NCBI GenBank assembly: GCA_040766325.1
Contig: JAXGQR010000003.1
Span: 62,001 to 126,000 of the forward strand
From: Dehalobacterium sp040766325
GTDB taxonomy: Bacteria > Bacillota > Dehalobacteriia > Dehalobacteriales > Dehalobacteriaceae
Direction: 5' to 3'
DNA: 64,000 nt
Below are positions 51,703-59,865 of this stretch, piece after piece. Numbering within the stretch: position 1 is the stretch's first letter; every line of letters starts with the position of its first letter. Below the pieces are notes generated by a model. The model was not told where the DNA came from and made no database searches. It was given only the letters and a program-made list of their open reading frames with translations. Made by a program: the position numbers and the translations under genes.

Positions 51703-53183
51703 TTGACGGTCACTCCCTTCAAATTTGGCTTGAGATTTCCCCAGCCGGCGGCTTTTTCATAAGCAAATGATGCCTGAAGCAGGGTTTCTTCACCGAACGG
51801 CTTGCCAATCAACTGCAGGCCTACAGGCAGATCCCGGACAAATCCACATGGAACAGAGATGGCCGGAACACCCGCCAGATTGATAGGAATAGTAAGCACA
51901 TCGGAGAGATACATGGCTAAAGGATTGTCCGCTTTTTCACCGTGTCGGAAGGCTAGATGAGACGCGGTAGGCGCCGCCAAGAGATCAAATTTTTCAAAAG
52001 CACGATCAAAATCCTGTTTCACCAAGGTACGGACTTTCAAAGCCTTCAGGTAATAGGCATCATAATATCCGGAACTTAGGGCATAGGTACCCAGCATAAT
52101 GCGCCGCTTCACTTCCTTGCCGAAACCGAAGCTTCTTGTTTTCTGGAACATGGATACCACATCTTCCCCTTCCTGCGCACGAAAGCCGTAGCGCACTCCG
52201 TCAAATCTGGCCAAATTGGAACTAGCTTCTGCCGAGGCTATGAGATAATAGGCAGGCAAGGCATATTCAGTATGAGGCATGTCTTCTGCCACCTGTGCCC
52301 CATACTTTCCATCATCCTGATGGCTTTTTCCACACATTCCTTCACTTCTGAGTCCTAGTCCGGGACCAAAATATTCCCTGGGTACACCCACTCTCAATCC
52401 CCGCATCTCTCCGGTTAAGGCAGCAGGATAATCTGGGACAGACATTGTGCTTGAGGTAGAATCTTTTTTGTCATGACCTGCAATGGCCTTTAGGACCAAT
52501 GCTGCGTCCATAACATCTTTGGTAATAGGACCGATTTGATCAAGGGATGAAGCATAGGCGATTAATCCGTAACGGGAAACCAAGCCGTAGGTAGGTTTCA
52601 GTCCGACAGTACCACAAAAGGAAGAGGGTTGGCGGATAGATCCTCCGGTATCGGAACCAAGGGAAAAAACAGACTCATCAGCCGCTATGGCTGCCGCCGA
52701 ACCGCCACTGGAACCTCCTGGTACCCTGTTTAAATCCCAGGGGTTTTTGGTGGAAAAATACCCGGAGTTTTCGGTGGAAGATCCCATGGCGAATTCATCC
52801 ATGTTAGTTTTCCCGCAGAGCACTGCCCCAGCCTGGGCTAACTTTTCCACGACATGGGCATCATAGGGTGGACGAAATTCTGCTAATATCCGGGATGAAC
52901 AGGTGGTTTTAATATCTTTTGTGCAGATATTATCCTTTAATACCATAGGTATGCCTGTTAGAGGACTGATGGTCTCTCCTGCGGCAATCCTAGCATCCAC
53001 CTTTTGAGCCTCCTCCATGGCTTTGTTCTGATCTACAATAAGCACCAGGGCTTTTATCTGATTTTCTACCTCTTCGATACGCTTATAGACCTGGGCGCAT
53101 AGTTCTTGGGCGGAGATTTCCTTCCTGATTAAGAATTCATGTAGTTCATGAATGGTTTTTTGATAAAAACTCACAATAAACAA
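51699..53183 (-). CDS. gatA: Glutamyl-tRNA(Gln)/aspartyl-tRNA(Asn) amidotransferase subunit A, first copy
   Basis: The 494 residues have the full catalytic set (VLKDNICTKD, PGGSSGGSAAAIA, GSDTGGSIRQPSS). Around residues 276-296 (52295-52357) the protein reads G-L-G-L-R-S-E-G-M-C-G-K-S-H-Q-D-D-G-K-Y. The shifted frame gives the conserved D-S-E-V-K-E-C-V-E-K-A-I-R-M-M-E-S-M. One extra G near 52357 and one missing G in a G run near 52298 cancel each other. The frame is therefore open, but 20 residues are scrambled unless these are reading errors. It lies 13 bases after gatC and overlaps gatB. Confidence 0.9.
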   Translation of the reverse strand: MFIVSFYQKTIHELHEFLIRKEISAQELCAQVYKRIEEVENQIKALVLIVDQNKAMEEAQKVDARIAAGETISPLTGIPMVLKDNICTKDIKTTCSSRILAEFRPPYDAHVVEKLAQAGAVLCGKTNMDEFAMGSSTENSGYFSTKNPWDLNRVPGGSSGGSAAAIAADESVFSLGSDTGGSIRQPSSFCGTVGLKPTYGLVSRYGLIAYASSLDQIGPITKDVMDAALVLKAIAGHDKKDSTSSTMSVPDYPAALTGEMRGLRVGVPREYFGPGLGLRSEGMCGKSHQDDGKYGAQVAEDMPHTEYALPAYYLIASAEASSNLARFDGVRYGFRAQEGEDVVSMFQKTRSFGFGKEVKRRIMLGTYALSSGYYDAYYLKALKVRTLVKQDFDRAFEKFDLLAAPTASHLAFRHGEKADNPLAMYLSDVLTIPINLAGVPAISVPCGFVRDLPVGLQLIGKPFGEETLLQASFAYEKAAGWGNLKPNLKGVTVK

Positions 53184-53196
53184 CCCTCCCTTTTAC

Positions 53197-53478
53197 TTAA
53201 ACAATCCGTGGCACTTTAAACTGACCTTTTTCCGTGCTGGGTCCATTTCCTAACACTGCCGCCCGATCCAGGGAAGGATAAACCTCATCCTCACGCAATA
53301 CATTCTGTAAGGAAAGTACATGAGCTGTTGGCAGCACATTTTCCGTATCCAGTTCCTCCAGTTTGCTAATATATTTCAAAATAACATTCAATTGATCCGT
53401 ATACATTTCTTTTTCTTCCGGAGACAATTCCAAACGGGCCAAAAGAGCCACATGCTCCACATCCTTTATGGTAATCAT
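53197..53478 (-). CDS. gatC: Asp-tRNA(Asn)/Glu-tRNA(Gln) amidotransferase subunit C, first copy
   Basis: The 93-residue GatC, with ITIKDVEHVALLARLEL at the start and GQFKVPRIV at the end, is complete. It stabilises GatA and joins it to GatB. GGTGGAT precedes the ATG. The whole gatCAB set lets the cell form Gln-tRNA or Asn-tRNA indirectly. An IS30 lies about 100 bases upstream and may separate the operon from its original promoter region. Confidence 0.93.
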   Translation of the reverse strand: MITIKDVEHVALLARLELSPEEKEMYTDQLNVILKYISKLEELDTENVLPTAHVLSLQNVLREDEVYPSLDRAAVLGNGPSTEKGQFKVPRIV

Positions 53479-53585
53479 CTATCCACCAGCCTTCACATTT
53501 GATTAATATCAATACATTATAACAAAGATATGATTCCCATAAAATAAAAATTAAAGCTATTATCAAAAATTAATGCATAAGATTC

Positions 53586-54940
53586 ATTGTAAAATGAAAT
53601 GCAACGTGTAAAACAGTAGAACCATAACAAGAAACCTAGTATGATATTGGTGTCGAATCAATCACATACGGAGGTTTCAGCTATGGCTCTTAAGAATAAG
53701 AATAACACATCCGCACGTAATTTTAAACATCTTTCAAGTTATGAAAGAGGTAGTATCTTTTCCCTGCTTAGAGAAGGTTATTCTCAAAGCGCTATTGCTA
53801 AAAAATTAGGCCGAAATCGCAGTACAGTTTCAAGAGAGATCAAACGCGGTACTACTCTACAAAAGCGAAGTGACCTAAGCGAATATGAGGTATATTTCCC
53901 TGAAACAGGCCAAGCAGCGTATGATAAAAATCGATTGAACTGCGGTAAAAAGTCTAAAGTGCTTCAGGTAGAATTTTTTCTGCTTTATGCTGAAGAAAAG
54001 ATTTTAAAAGAAAAATGGTCCCCAGATGCTGTAGTAGGTAGAGCCAGATTGACCATGAATAAATCGGAAATGGTGTGTACGAAAACCCTATACAAATATA
54101 TTGATCAGCGGTTACTGAAGGTCCGTAATATAGATTTAATGCTTAAACTTCATAGGAAACCCAAGAAGTCGGTCAGAAGAGTTAATAAGCGTATCCTGGG
54201 TGAAAGTATCGACAGCCGACCTGAAATAGTTGAAGGACGAAAAGAATTTGGACATTGGGAAATTGATACGGTCATCGGTAAAAAATCCGGGGATCAGGCA
54301 TTATTAACCCTTACTGAAAGAAAATCACGGCAACATTTGATCCTGCCTTTAGCATCAAAGTGTAGTGAAGCTGTAGATAATGCCATGACAGAGCTAAAAA
54401 TTAAATTTGGATCATTATTTCTTCACTTGTTTAAAAGTATTACCGCAGACAATGGCTCTGAGTTTTCTGGTTTAAACAACCATGACATAAATATCTATTA
54501 TGCTCATCCATATTCTGCTTGGGAACGAGGTACAAATGAACGCCATAATGGTATGATCAGGAGATTTATTCCCAAAGGAACAGCGATAAAAGACTTAACC
54601 CAATCTCAAATAGAGCGGGTACAAAACTGGTGTAATAGTCTCCCTAGAAAGATCCTTGGATATCGAACGCCCGAAGAAATCTTTACTTACGAAGCCCAGC
54701 AAATAAACTATATTAATTACTAAACCAATCTTACAAGAAAACTTTTGGGTACTCCGTCCCCAAGCCCCTGTCCTCGCCGGAAGGCAACCGGTCTGTTAAA
54801 ACAGACCGGTAACAAAAGGATATTAGTGCTAGGGTTGTCAAGGGTAAAATGAACTCCGCTTCGCTCCGCCCTTGACAACCACAGGCAATTACTTCCAAAT
54901 ATCATATGGTTTCAAAATTTGTTGCATTTAATATTACAAT
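53586..54940. mobile_element. IS30 family insertion sequence, intact
   Basis: The terminal repeats ATTGTAAAATGAAATGCAAC (53586-53605) and the complement of GTTGCATTTAATATTACAAT (54921-54940) agree in 18 of 20 positions. One intact transposase lies between. About 200 bases follow its stop and include a dyad, GGTTGTCAAGGG / CCCTTGACAACC, near 54834-54880. A degraded second copy lies at 42869-43622. I could not see a clear short target duplication. Confidence 0.85.
53683..54723 (+). CDS. IS30 family transposase
   Basis: From the ATG at 53683 (CGGAGG 8 bases upstream; an ATG at 53641 lacks a site) the 346 residues start with the HTH_38 region HLSSYERGSIFSLLREGYSQ, followed by AIAKKLGRNRSTVSREIKRG. 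The DDE rve core has the first aspartate in HWEIDTVIGK, the second in ITADNGSEF and the glutamate in the NERHNGMIRRFIPKG segment (E of GTNERHNG). The frame is uninterrupted, so the element could be active. Confidence 0.95.
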   Translation: MALKNKNNTSARNFKHLSSYERGSIFSLLREGYSQSAIAKKLGRNRSTVSREIKRGTTLQKRSDLSEYEVYFPETGQAAYDKNRLNCGKKSKVLQVEFFLLYAEEKILKEKWSPDAVVGRARLTMNKSEMVCTKTLYKYIDQRLLKVRNIDLMLKLHRKPKKSVRRVNKRILGESIDSRPEIVEGRKEFGHWEIDTVIGKKSGDQALLTLTERKSRQHLILPLASKCSEAVDNAMTELKIKFGSLFLHLFKSITADNGSEFSGLNNHDINIYYAHPYSAWERGTNERHNGMIRRFIPKGTAIKDLTQSQIERVQNWCNSLPRKILGYRTPEEIFTYEAQQINYINY

Positions 54941-54980
54941 TTAGAAACCACTGAAAATTTGCCGTAAATTAGATATTATC

Positions 54981-55009
54981 TTGACTAAAATTCGTATAGA
55001 GGTTAAAAT
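54981..55009 (+). promoter_or_regulatory. Promoter of tRNA-Thr
   Basis: TTGACT-N17-TAAAAT at 54981-55009 lies 16 bases before the tRNA, the usual distance for a tRNA gene promoter. Confidence 0.75.
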
Positions 55010-55024
55010 AACCTGTGGAGTCTT

Positions 55025-55100
55025 GCTGATGTGGCTCAGTTGGTAGAGCAGCGCACTCGTAATGCGCAGGTCGCCGGTTCAAATCCGGCCATCAGCTCCA
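55025..55100 (+). tRNA. tRNA-Thr (CGT)
   Basis: A 76-base gene with encoded CCA. The acceptor strands GCTGATG and CATCAGC pair perfectly, the anticodon stem GCGCA/TGCGC encloses the loop CTCGTAA, giving anticodon CGT for ACG, and the T arm is GCCGG-TTCAAAT-CCGGC. Discriminator T. Confidence 0.95.
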
Positions 55101-55111
55101 TAAATAATATC

Positions 55112-55146
55112 TTAAATCCGGGTTCTTTATGAACCCGGATTTTTTT
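55112..55146 (+). terminator. Terminator of tRNA-Thr
   Basis: AATCCGGGTTC-TTTAT-GAACCCGGATT followed by eight T residues, starting about 12 bases after the CCA end. Confidence 0.92.
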
Positions 55147-55216
55147 TGATATTTTATTCATGCAAAGGACATTGTAAAGGCCATTTGCCATTTTTTTCTA
55201 ATTAACAAAATAATTA

Positions 55217-55244
55217 TTGACAATACCAGATGGCATGATAATCT
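55217..55244 (+). promoter_or_regulatory. Promoter of the AIM24-family gene
   Basis: TTGACA at 55217, a 16-base spacer and TAATCT with a preceding TGA (extended -10) fit sigma-A. The start would lie about 50 bases before the ATG at 55300. Confidence 0.6.
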
Positions 55245-55299
55245 AGTATTAAGATAAGTCATGTAAAAATGATTATAACTTCGGAAAGGAGTAAAACAA

Positions 55300-56244
55300 A
55301 TGAACACTTATTGCTCCAATTGTGGTTTTCAAAACCCCGCCGACAGCAAGTTTTGTCAAAGCTGCGGTTCTAAGCTAACGCTTCCTGCCCCTTCTCATGA
55401 ACCTCAACCTTTATCTCAGTCCATTTATCAGGACAACTCCTATCAACATCCGGACGGCAGGGCGTCTTACACTATCGAAGGTCATGAAATGCAATTCGTG
55501 GAAATTGAATTAGAACCGGGAGAGTCAATTATTGCTGAAGCAGGCGCCATGATGTATATGGAGCAGGGCATCAAGATGGAAACAATTTTTAGTGATGGTT
55601 CAGGTAAAGAAGGCAAAGACTTAGGAAGCAAACTTTTTTCCGCCGGTAAGCGAGTTCTTACAGGAGAAAGTCTCTTTATGACCATGTTTACTAACCATGC
55701 TCAGGTAACCGCTAAAGTTGCCTTTTCCGCGCCTTACCCAGGAAAAATCATAGTCTTGAATCTAGCGGAATATGGCGGTCAAATCATCTGCCAAAAAGAT
55801 AGTTTCTTATGCGCCGAAAAAGGTACCCAACTAGAAATAGCCTTCCAAAAGAATATCGGGGTCGCTCTTTTTGGCGGAGAAGGCTTCATCATGCAGAAAC
55901 TTATTGGGGATAGAAACGTCTTTATTCATAGCGGAGGAACCATAACCAAAAAAGATTTAAAAGCTGGTGAAACTTTGCGCTTAGACACCGGCTGCCTCGT
56001 GGCAATGACCGCTAATATTAATTACAATATTGAATTCACTAATGTAAAAACAGCATTTTTTGGTGGAGAAGGGCTTGCTCTGGCCACTTTGACCGGGCCC
56101 GGATCCGTATGGCTTCAATCCCTCCCCTTCAGCCGAATTATTGGTCAGGTCTTATCCAGCATGAAGGGCAAGAAAGGGAACAAGGATGAGGGAAGTCTTT
56201 TGGGCAATATCGGTATCGGGGATTTCTTTGGCGGTAACAAATAA
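55300..56244 (+). CDS. AIM24/TIGR00266 family protein with N-terminal zinc ribbon
   Basis: The 314 residues begin with a zinc ribbon (C5, C8, C20, C23 in YCSNCGF and FCQSCGSK). A beta-rich AIM24 domain follows from about 55 on, with FVEIELEPGESIIAEAGAMM, VTAKVAFSAPYPGKI and several G-G-E-G-F loops (GVALFGGEGF, TAFFGGEGLA). AIM24 is mitochondrial in yeast and uncharacterised in bacteria, where it may form membrane-associated assemblies. AGGAG precedes the ATG. The following zinc-ribbon gene, 65 bases on, is probably co-transcribed and shares the double-CxxC end motif. Confidence 0.83.
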   Translation: MNTYCSNCGFQNPADSKFCQSCGSKLTLPAPSHEPQPLSQSIYQDNSYQHPDGRASYTIEGHEMQFVEIELEPGESIIAEAGAMMYMEQGIKMETIFSDGSGKEGKDLGSKLFSAGKRVLTGESLFMTMFTNHAQVTAKVAFSAPYPGKIIVLNLAEYGGQIICQKDSFLCAEKGTQLEIAFQKNIGVALFGGEGFIMQKLIGDRNVFIHSGGTITKKDLKAGETLRLDTGCLVAMTANINYNIEFTNVKTAFFGGEGLALATLTGPGSVWLQSLPFSRIIGQVLSSMKGKKGNKDEGSLLGNIGIGDFFGGNK

Positions 56245-56308
56245 GAGATAATTGTTACGTGAACTTTGGCTAAATGAACATGATAATATAAAGAAAGGTG
56301 GTAAGCTC

Positions 56309-56716
56309 ATGAGTTTTTTTAAGAAATTAGGCGAAACGGTAAAAGACACAGCCTCATCCATCGGAAACAAGTCTGCCGATTTAGTGGAGACTGGGAAACT
56401 AAAACTGCAGAAGAATCAACTGGAAGGTGACATCACAGCAAAAAAAGCTGCCATTGGTGAACTGGTTTACTTTGCTTATAAGCAAAATGTTTCTCCAAAT
56501 GAAGAAGATTTAGTTAAATTTTTCGCAGAAATCACTGAACTGGAAAATCAAATCCTGGTCATTGAAGACAAACTACGCAAAGAAGCAATAGATTCTAGTC
56601 TTAAGACTGAAGACAATGTGGCTCCCAGTACGGCAGATACAATTACTTGCTCTTCTTGCGGACAAAAATTGACTGCAGGAGCTAAGTTCTGTAATAACTG
56701 CGGTCAGGCACAGTAA
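56309..56716 (+). CDS. Small helical protein with C-terminal zinc ribbon
   Basis: From the ATG at 56309 (AAGGTGG upstream) the 135 residues form a long helical or coiled-coil part (FFKKLGETVKDTASSIGNKS and on to about 95), a flexible acidic linker and a C-terminal zinc ribbon (CSSCGQKL and CNNCGQAQ). I know no function for it. It is likely a partner or regulator of the upstream AIM24 protein, judging by the shared ribbon type and operon. Confidence 0.72.
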   Translation: MSFFKKLGETVKDTASSIGNKSADLVETGKLKLQKNQLEGDITAKKAAIGELVYFAYKQNVSPNEEDLVKFFAEITELENQILVIEDKLRKEAIDSSLKTEDNVAPSTADTITCSSCGQKLTAGAKFCNNCGQAQ

Positions 56717-56717
56717 A

Positions 56718-56763
56718 AAAACACCCGGGCCAGAGAACAAATCCTCTGGCCCGGGTGTTTTTT
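56718..56763 (+). terminator. Strong terminator after the zinc-ribbon gene
   Basis: ACACCCGGGCCAGAG and CTCTGGCCCGGGTGT pair perfectly around an 8-base loop and are followed by seven T residues. It directly follows the stop codon. Confidence 0.95.
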
Positions 56764-56791
56764 TCGACAAATTTGTTTTATCCATGGCAAA

Positions 56792-56959
56792 TCATTCATC
56801 TGATTTTAGGTTTACCTGTTCCGATGTCTCTACCTTGGCTTTTTCTGTCGGTTCAGAAATGCCATCCAAATTTTCCTTTGTGGCAGAACCTAATAAATTG
56901 CTCACCAGATGCATACGCTCTGAGAACCTTTTTTTCCCTACCTTGCCCTTAAAAAACAT
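56792..56959 (-). CDS. Small basic/acidic hypothetical protein
   Basis: The frame of 55 residues starts FFKGKVGKKRF at an ATG at 56959 that follows AAAGGAG by about 9 bases (AAAGGAGAAAAGGGGATG). The tail is acidic (EPTEKAKVETSEQ). No family is recognised. The site quality and lack of overlap with another gene favour reality, but the evidence is thin. Confidence 0.4.
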   Translation of the reverse strand: MFFKGKVGKKRFSERMHLVSNLLGSATKENLDGISEPTEKAKVETSEQVNLKSDE

Positions 56960-57049
56960 CCCCTTTTCTCCTTTCATCATTCATTTGTTTGACAATCATA
57001 TTTTTCCCTGTCATAGTATAATTATTAATAAAATGAAGGAGCATGCCAA

Positions 57050-57184
57050 ATGGCCGATGTTAAAAGTTCCAATATTTCCAATTTGAGTCCAGAAGTAATG
57101 CGTATTTTTAATATTCCCTGGGAAAGAAAAAAACAAGAATCAGAAAAGATAAAGCAAGAAGTGAAAAAACCGGCAGAAAAATGA
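57050..57184 (+). CDS. Small hypothetical protein, 44 residues
   Basis: ATG at 57050 follows GAAGGAG by 9 bases. The product starts ADVKSSNISNLSPEVMRIFN and ends in a charged lysine/glutamate tail, and a terminator hairpin follows at once. A TATAAT at 57017 could serve as -10. It has the length and arrangement of a real small gene. Function unknown. Confidence 0.5.
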   Translation: MADVKSSNISNLSPEVMRIFNIPWERKKQESEKIKQEVKKPAEK

Positions 57185-57189
57185 AACTA

Positions 57190-57220
57190 AAAATAGCCTT
57201 ATGACAAGGCTATTTTTTTC
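57190..57220. terminator. Bidirectional terminator between the small gene and metK
   Basis: AAATAGCCTT-ATGAC-AAGGCTATTT with a T run after it and an A-rich stretch before it. It serves the 44-residue gene on one strand and metK on the other. Confidence 0.85.
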
Positions 57221-57232
57221 AATGAGGGATAT

Positions 57233-58432
57233 TTATATGTTTTTCATATCTTTACGAAGTGCTTCAACCTTATCCAAACGTTCCCAAGGAAGATCCAGAT
57301 CAGGACGACCAAAATGACCATAGGCTGCCGTTTGTTGATAAATTGGACGTCGTAAATCCAAATCCCTGATCAAGCCTGCGGGCGTTAAATCAAAATGTTT
57401 TTGAATCAAGGCTACTATTTTTTCTTCTTCTAATTTTCCCGTACCAAAGGTTTCTACAGCAATAGAAATAGGTTGGGCAACCCCAATGGCATATGACACC
57501 TGAATTTCACAACGATCGGCTATACCCGCCGCCACCAAATTTTTAGCTACATATCGAGCACCGTAAGCCGCAGAACGATCCACCTTAGTGGGATCCTTCC
57601 CGGAAAAGGCACCACCTCCGTGACGGGCATAACCACCATAAGTATCAACAATGATTTTTCTGCCTGTTAGTCCTGCATCTCCCATGGGTCCTCCAATAAC
57701 AAAGCGTCCAGTGGGATTGACATAATAACGGGTCTTTTCATCAAGAAATTTTGATGGGATCACAGTTTTGATGACTTTTTCGATGATATCCTCCCTGATT
57801 AATTCCAAAGAAGCTGCCGGATCATGCTGGGTAGATATCACCACCGTATCTACCCGTACCGGTTTGTCGTTATCATACTCTACCGTAACTTGGGATTTAC
57901 CGTCGGGACGCAGATAAGAAAGCTCACAGCTTTTTCTCATTTCAGATAATTTTTTCGCTAGTTGGTGCGCTAAACTTGCCGCCAATGGCATATATTCCGG
58001 AGTTTCATTGGTCGCATAACCAAACATCATCCCTTGGTCACCGGCACCAATATCCTCCATATTTCCATTATCCCTCTCACTTGTTTTTGCTTCTAATGAT
58101 TTATTGACTCCCAGGGCAATGTCCGGAGATTGTTCATCTATGGAAGTCAAGACAGCACAGGTATCACAATCAAAACCAAATTTCCCCCTAGTATAGCCAA
58201 TTTCCCGCACTGTTTCCCGTACAAGACGGGGAATGTCTACATAACAATTGGTAGTGATTTCACCACAAACTAAAACCAAGCCTGTGTTGACCGTTGTTTC
58301 ACAAGCTACCCTGGCATAAGGGTCTTTTTCAATAATAGCATCTAAGATTGCATCAGATATTTGATCACACATTTTATCAGGATGGCCTTCAGTGACCGAT
58401 TCTGAAGTGAAAAGTTTTTTCAAAGAATTCAT
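57233..58432 (-). CDS. metK: S-adenosylmethionine synthetase
   Basis: This 399-residue enzyme makes S-adenosylmethionine from methionine and ATP. The signatures are complete: FTSESVTEGHPDKMCDQISD near the start (ATP and metal site), GAGDQGMMFGYA (about 117-128), GGPMGDAGLTGRKIIVDTYG, and the loop GGGAFSGKDPTKVDRS with P-loop-like GGAFSGKD. A ribosome binding site, GGGAG, precedes the ATG. It lies in a tight run with coaBC (six-base gap). No S-box riboswitch was seen in front of it. Confidence 0.97.
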   Translation of the reverse strand: MNSLKKLFTSESVTEGHPDKMCDQISDAILDAIIEKDPYARVACETTVNTGLVLVCGEITTNCYVDIPRLVRETVREIGYTRGKFGFDCDTCAVLTSIDEQSPDIALGVNKSLEAKTSERDNGNMEDIGAGDQGMMFGYATNETPEYMPLAASLAHQLAKKLSEMRKSCELSYLRPDGKSQVTVEYDNDKPVRVDTVVISTQHDPAASLELIREDIIEKVIKTVIPSKFLDEKTRYYVNPTGRFVIGGPMGDAGLTGRKIIVDTYGGYARHGGGAFSGKDPTKVDRSAAYGARYVAKNLVAAGIADRCEIQVSYAIGVAQPISIAVETFGTGKLEEEKIVALIQKHFDLTPAGLIRDLDLRRPIYQQTAAYGHFGRPDLDLPWERLDKVEALRKDMKNI

Positions 58433-58438
58433 CTCCCT

Positions 58439-59635
58439 TTATTCTTCAGCCAGCATCTTCACATAATCCAAAATAGTATGGGCTGTCTCGATTTTTGTCA
58501 TTTGCGGCAATTTGTGTATCTCACCATCTTTGGTGATAATAGTTACGATATTGGTTGTGGTACCAAATCCGGCACCCTCTTCCTTAATATTATTGGCAAC
58601 AATTAAATCAAGATTTTTCGTTTTCATTTTTCCCCTGGCATATTCTAAAAGATTTTCTGATTCAGCAGCAAAGCCCACTAAGATCTGATGTTGTTTCTTC
58701 TCTCCTAGATTCCTTAGAATATCAGGATTTCTTTCTAATGCTAGAAATAAATCATCTTCTTTTTTCTTTATCTTTTGATCGGCTATTATTTTGGGGCGGT
58801 AATCCGCCACAGCTGCCGTTTTAATCACAATGTCGGTCTCAGGAAAGATCCCTTCTACCGCTTGTTGCATTTCCCGAGCAGAATCAACTTTGGTGATTTT
58901 TATGCCCGGAGGATCCGGCAAAGAAGTAGGCCCGGATACCAGATGCACTGTTGCACCACGACTGCGCGCAGCTTTAGCTAGGGAAAAACCCATAGTTCCT
59001 GTACTGCGATTAGTCAGAAAGCGGACAGGATCCAGATACTCTCTGGTGGGGCCGGCGGTAACCAATATTTTTTTGCCCAAAAAATCTTTCTTTCCAATGA
59101 AAATGTCCATAATTTTTTCTTGGATCACATCAGCTTCTTCCATCCGCCCTTGACCGTGGGTACCACAGGCTAAACGACCGGTGACCGGTCCGACGAAATC
59201 ATATCCCTGTTCTTTTAAGTAACGAATATTTTCCTGGACAATGGGGTTCAGATACATATTGACATTCATGGCTGGTGCAATCAACACTGGGCATCGCGCC
59301 GCCATGACAGTGGTGGACAGCATATCATCAGCAATACCCCGGGCAATTTTACCGATGATATTAGCCGTAGCCGGAGCAATGACCATCAAGTCAGCCTTTT
59401 CCGCCAAGGAAATATGATGCACATTCCACGTCCCCGGTTCAGAAAATAAATCTGTCGCCACCGGATTGCCCGATAAGGTGCGAAAGGTCAAGGGACTGAC
59501 AAATTGGGTAGCCGCCTCGGTCATAATTACATGGACCTTATATCGCTCTTTGACCAAACGACTGACTAAATCTGCAGCCTTATAGGCTGCAATACCCCCG
59601 GTCACTCCCATGACAATAGTTTTCCCTTCTGTCAT
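58439..59635 (-). CDS. coaBC: Bifunctional phosphopantothenoylcysteine decarboxylase/synthetase
   Basis: The 398 residues include the CoaC flavoprotein part (about 1-185), with GVTGGIAAYKAADLVSRL and PAMNVNMY, and the active-site ACGTHGQGRM. The CoaB part (about 190-398) has LVTAGPTREYLDPVRFLTN, STGTMGFSLAK and IVKTAAVADYRP. Both halves act in coenzyme A synthesis. GGGAG precedes the ATG. The order yicC-mihF-remA-gmk-rpoZ-coaBC is common in Firmicutes. Confidence 0.97.
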   Translation of the reverse strand: MTEGKTIVMGVTGGIAAYKAADLVSRLVKERYKVHVIMTEAATQFVSPLTFRTLSGNPVATDLFSEPGTWNVHHISLAEKADLMVIAPATANIIGKIARGIADDMLSTTVMAARCPVLIAPAMNVNMYLNPIVQENIRYLKEQGYDFVGPVTGRLACGTHGQGRMEEADVIQEKIMDIFIGKKDFLGKKILVTAGPTREYLDPVRFLTNRSTGTMGFSLAKAARSRGATVHLVSGPTSLPDPPGIKITKVDSAREMQQAVEGIFPETDIVIKTAAVADYRPKIIADQKIKKKEDDLFLALERNPDILRNLGEKKQHQILVGFAAESENLLEYARGKMKTKNLDLIVANNIKEEGAGFGTTTNIVTIITKDGEIHKLPQMTKIETAHTILDYVKMLAEE

Positions 59636-59652
59636 GATGCTCCCTCCATGGT

Positions 59653-59865
59653 TTACTTTATCCCAGACGGCTTAGACCGTTCCCAGGTCACTTTACCCTC
59701 GGCGATTTCCCAAAGTGCTTTTGAGACAGGGTTCATTCGAGGACGTTCATCTTCCCGGTCCATTTCCTCTTCCGTAATGCGCCGGGCAATTTTCGCAGCA
59801 ATCTCGACCAGGGTATATTTAGCATCCACCTTTTCCATTAATGGATCTATCGATGGTTCAATCAC
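59653..59865 (-). CDS. rpoZ: RNA polymerase omega subunit
   Basis: The 70-residue omega subunit starts MIEPSIDPLMEKVDAKYTLV and has the conserved helix VEIAAKIARRITEEE, then NPVSKALWEIAEGKV. It helps RNA polymerase assembly and in many bacteria binds ppGpp. It overlaps the end of gmk by eight bases, so the two are translated together. Confidence 0.95.
   Translation of the reverse strand: MIEPSIDPLMEKVDAKYTLVEIAAKIARRITEEEMDREDERPRMNPVSKALWEIAEGKVTWERSKPSGIK

Noticed and set aside
56989..57022. TTGACA and TATAAT as a promoter for the 44-residue gene
   Set aside because: Spacing is 22 bases, too long for sigma-A. At most the -10 is used.
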